Shown here piece after piece: positions 4,602 to 5,453 of a stretch of 5,453 nt of DNA. The position numbers were made by a program, and so were the translations under genes. The first letter of the stretch is position 1. Each line of letters starts with the position of its first letter. This stretch comes from an uncultured Lachnospiraceae bacterium (GTDB lineage Bacteria; Bacillota; Clostridia; Lachnospirales; Lachnospiraceae): assembly GCA_902783445.1 (NCBI GenBank), contig CACZQX010000220.1, positions 1 to 5,453 on the forward strand. Reading direction: 5' to 3'. The notes under the pieces are model-generated. The model had not been told where the DNA came from. It did not search any database and saw only the letters and a program-made list of their open reading frames with translations.

Positions 4602-5453
4602 ATGGCACTTGAACACATTTTAAGTCCTATGAAAGTAGGCAACAAAACTTATCGTAACCGTATAGTAAGCGCACCTATGGCTTTCGGTCTTATCGTTCAG
4701 CAGCCGGAAAACAGAGATTTTACATATCGTAAGCTCGAGTTCCCTGCAGAAGGCGGCAACGGTTGCGTTATCGTAGGTGAAACAGACGTAAACTTTACGG
4801 ATGCGTGTCGTATCCCGGGCTTCAGAAAATTTGATTTTGCAAAGCCTGAAGAAGACATGGAAACATTCAATGCTGTAGCCGAATACGCAAAAAGAATCCA
4901 GAAACACGGTTGTATCGCTCTTGCAGAGCTTGCTCACCCGGGTAAAGAAAAAGTTCCTTTCGGTCCGGACGAATTCGCAGTAGGTCCTACAGACGGCGTT
5001 AACTATGCAGGCGTTCACTATCGTGCAATGACAAAAGACGATATGGATCGTATTGCAAGCGACTTTGCAAAAGCAGCTACATATATGCAAAAAGCAGGCT
5101 TTGACGGCGTACTTATTCACGGCGGTCACGGCTTCTTATTTACACAGTTCTTAAGCCCACTCATTAACCAAAGAACCGATGAATACGGCGGAAGCTTGGA
5201 AAACAGAGCTAAATTCCCTATCCAGGTATTAAAGGCTATCAGAGAAGCAGTTGGTCCTGACTTCCTTGTTGAGCTTCGTATCGACGGAACAGACCACCAG
5301 CCGAACGGTATCACGCCTGAAGAAACAGGTCAGTTCATCCAGATGGTTGAAGAATACATTACATCAGTACATATTACTTGCGGTATTTACGAAGAATCCG
5401 TTAAATCCGGTACAGAAAGTTCCATGTTCCACGAACACGGACTTAATATCGAA
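4602..5453 (+). CDS. Old Yellow Enzyme family NADH:flavin oxidoreductase (enoate/2,4-dienoyl-CoA reductase-like), 3'-truncated
   Basis: The visible 284 residues form the N-terminal FMN-binding TIM barrel; the frame is still open at the window edge. Family marks include an opening strand ILSPMKVGNKTYRNRIVSAPM at 6-26, GGNGCVIVGE at 51-60, AELAHPGKE at 108-116, and the signature GFDGVLIHGGHGFLFTQFLSP at 166-186 with His173 and His176, the pair that usually contacts the bound substrate. The barrel continues with NQRTDEYGGSLENRAKFP at 189-206. Relatives such as enoate reductase, 2,4-dienoyl-CoA reductase and BaiCD/BaiH run to about 640-670 residues, with a 4Fe-4S cluster and an FAD/NAD(P)H domain following the barrel; whether those are present lies beyond this window. 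They reduce activated C=C bonds using NAD(P)H. Codon use differs from the neighbours (more CGT, GTA, CTT, GCA and GGT/GGC), suggesting high expression. The divergent LysR gene probably regulates it. The substrate is unknown. Confidence 0.93.
   Translation, partial: MALEHILSPMKVGNKTYRNRIVSAPMAFGLIVQQPENRDFTYRKLEFPAEGGNGCVIVGETDVNFTDACRIPGFRKFDFAKPEEDMETFNAVAEYAKRIQKHGCIALAELAHPGKEKVPFGPDEFAVGPTDGVNYAGVHYRAMTKDDMDRIASDFAKAATYMQKAGFDGVLIHGGHGFLFTQFLSPLINQRTDEYGGSLENRAKFPIQVLKAIREAVGPDFLVELRIDGTDHQPNGITPEETGQFIQMVEEYITSVHITCGIYEESVKSGTESSMFHEHGLNIE

Noticed and set aside
4620..5129. A 169-codon open frame on the minus strand opposite the flavin reductase gene
   Set aside because: It is Cys- and Phe-rich with no recognisable domain, and lies antisense to a clear family member. 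The lack of stops follows from the strong codon bias of the plus-strand gene.

Overview
The window comes from a low-GC Gram-positive anaerobe, most likely of the class Clostridia (a Lachnospiraceae or Eubacteriales type). This is inferred from the AT-rich intergenic DNA, the AGA/AGG-rich arginine codons in most genes, the strong purine-rich Shine-Dalgarno sites, the TG-extended -10 promoters, and an Old Yellow Enzyme family reductase typical of gut and soil clostridia. Genus cannot be read from the sequence alone.

Layout. (1) Positions 3-810 (+) hold the 3' end of an unrecognised gene, read as two overlapping frames. The junction looks like a single-base frameshift at an A5 run (284-288), so this is probably one broken gene rather than two. 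(2) Positions 811-914 are a short intergenic region with a TG-extended -10 promoter. (3) Positions 915-3430 (+) are a tight two-gene operon: a polytopic MBOAT O-acyltransferase of the AlgI/DltB type, then, 8 nt later, a membrane-anchored SGNH-fold protein. Together they look like a module that acylates (probably acetylates) a cell-surface or secreted glycopolymer. No DltA or DltC homologue is next to them, so D-alanylation is not supported. (4) Positions 3434-3467 are a strong hairpin between convergent genes, probably a shared terminator. (5) Positions 3481-4362 (-) encode a LysR-family regulator. (6) Positions 4363-4601 are a divergent control region with a GCG/CGC dyad, three phased TTATAA elements and a near-consensus promoter for the rightward gene. 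(7) From 4602 to the window end (+) is the N-terminal 284 residues of a flavin-dependent Old Yellow Enzyme family reductase, cut by the window edge. The LysR protein probably controls it in response to a substrate or product.

The two functional units, surface glycan acylation and LysR plus flavin reductase, appear independent and are separated by the terminator. I see no mobile element, CRISPR array or RNA gene. No clearly novel system stands out. The most useful leads are the frameshifted first gene, the stand-alone MBOAT/SGNH pair and the architecture of the divergent regulatory region.
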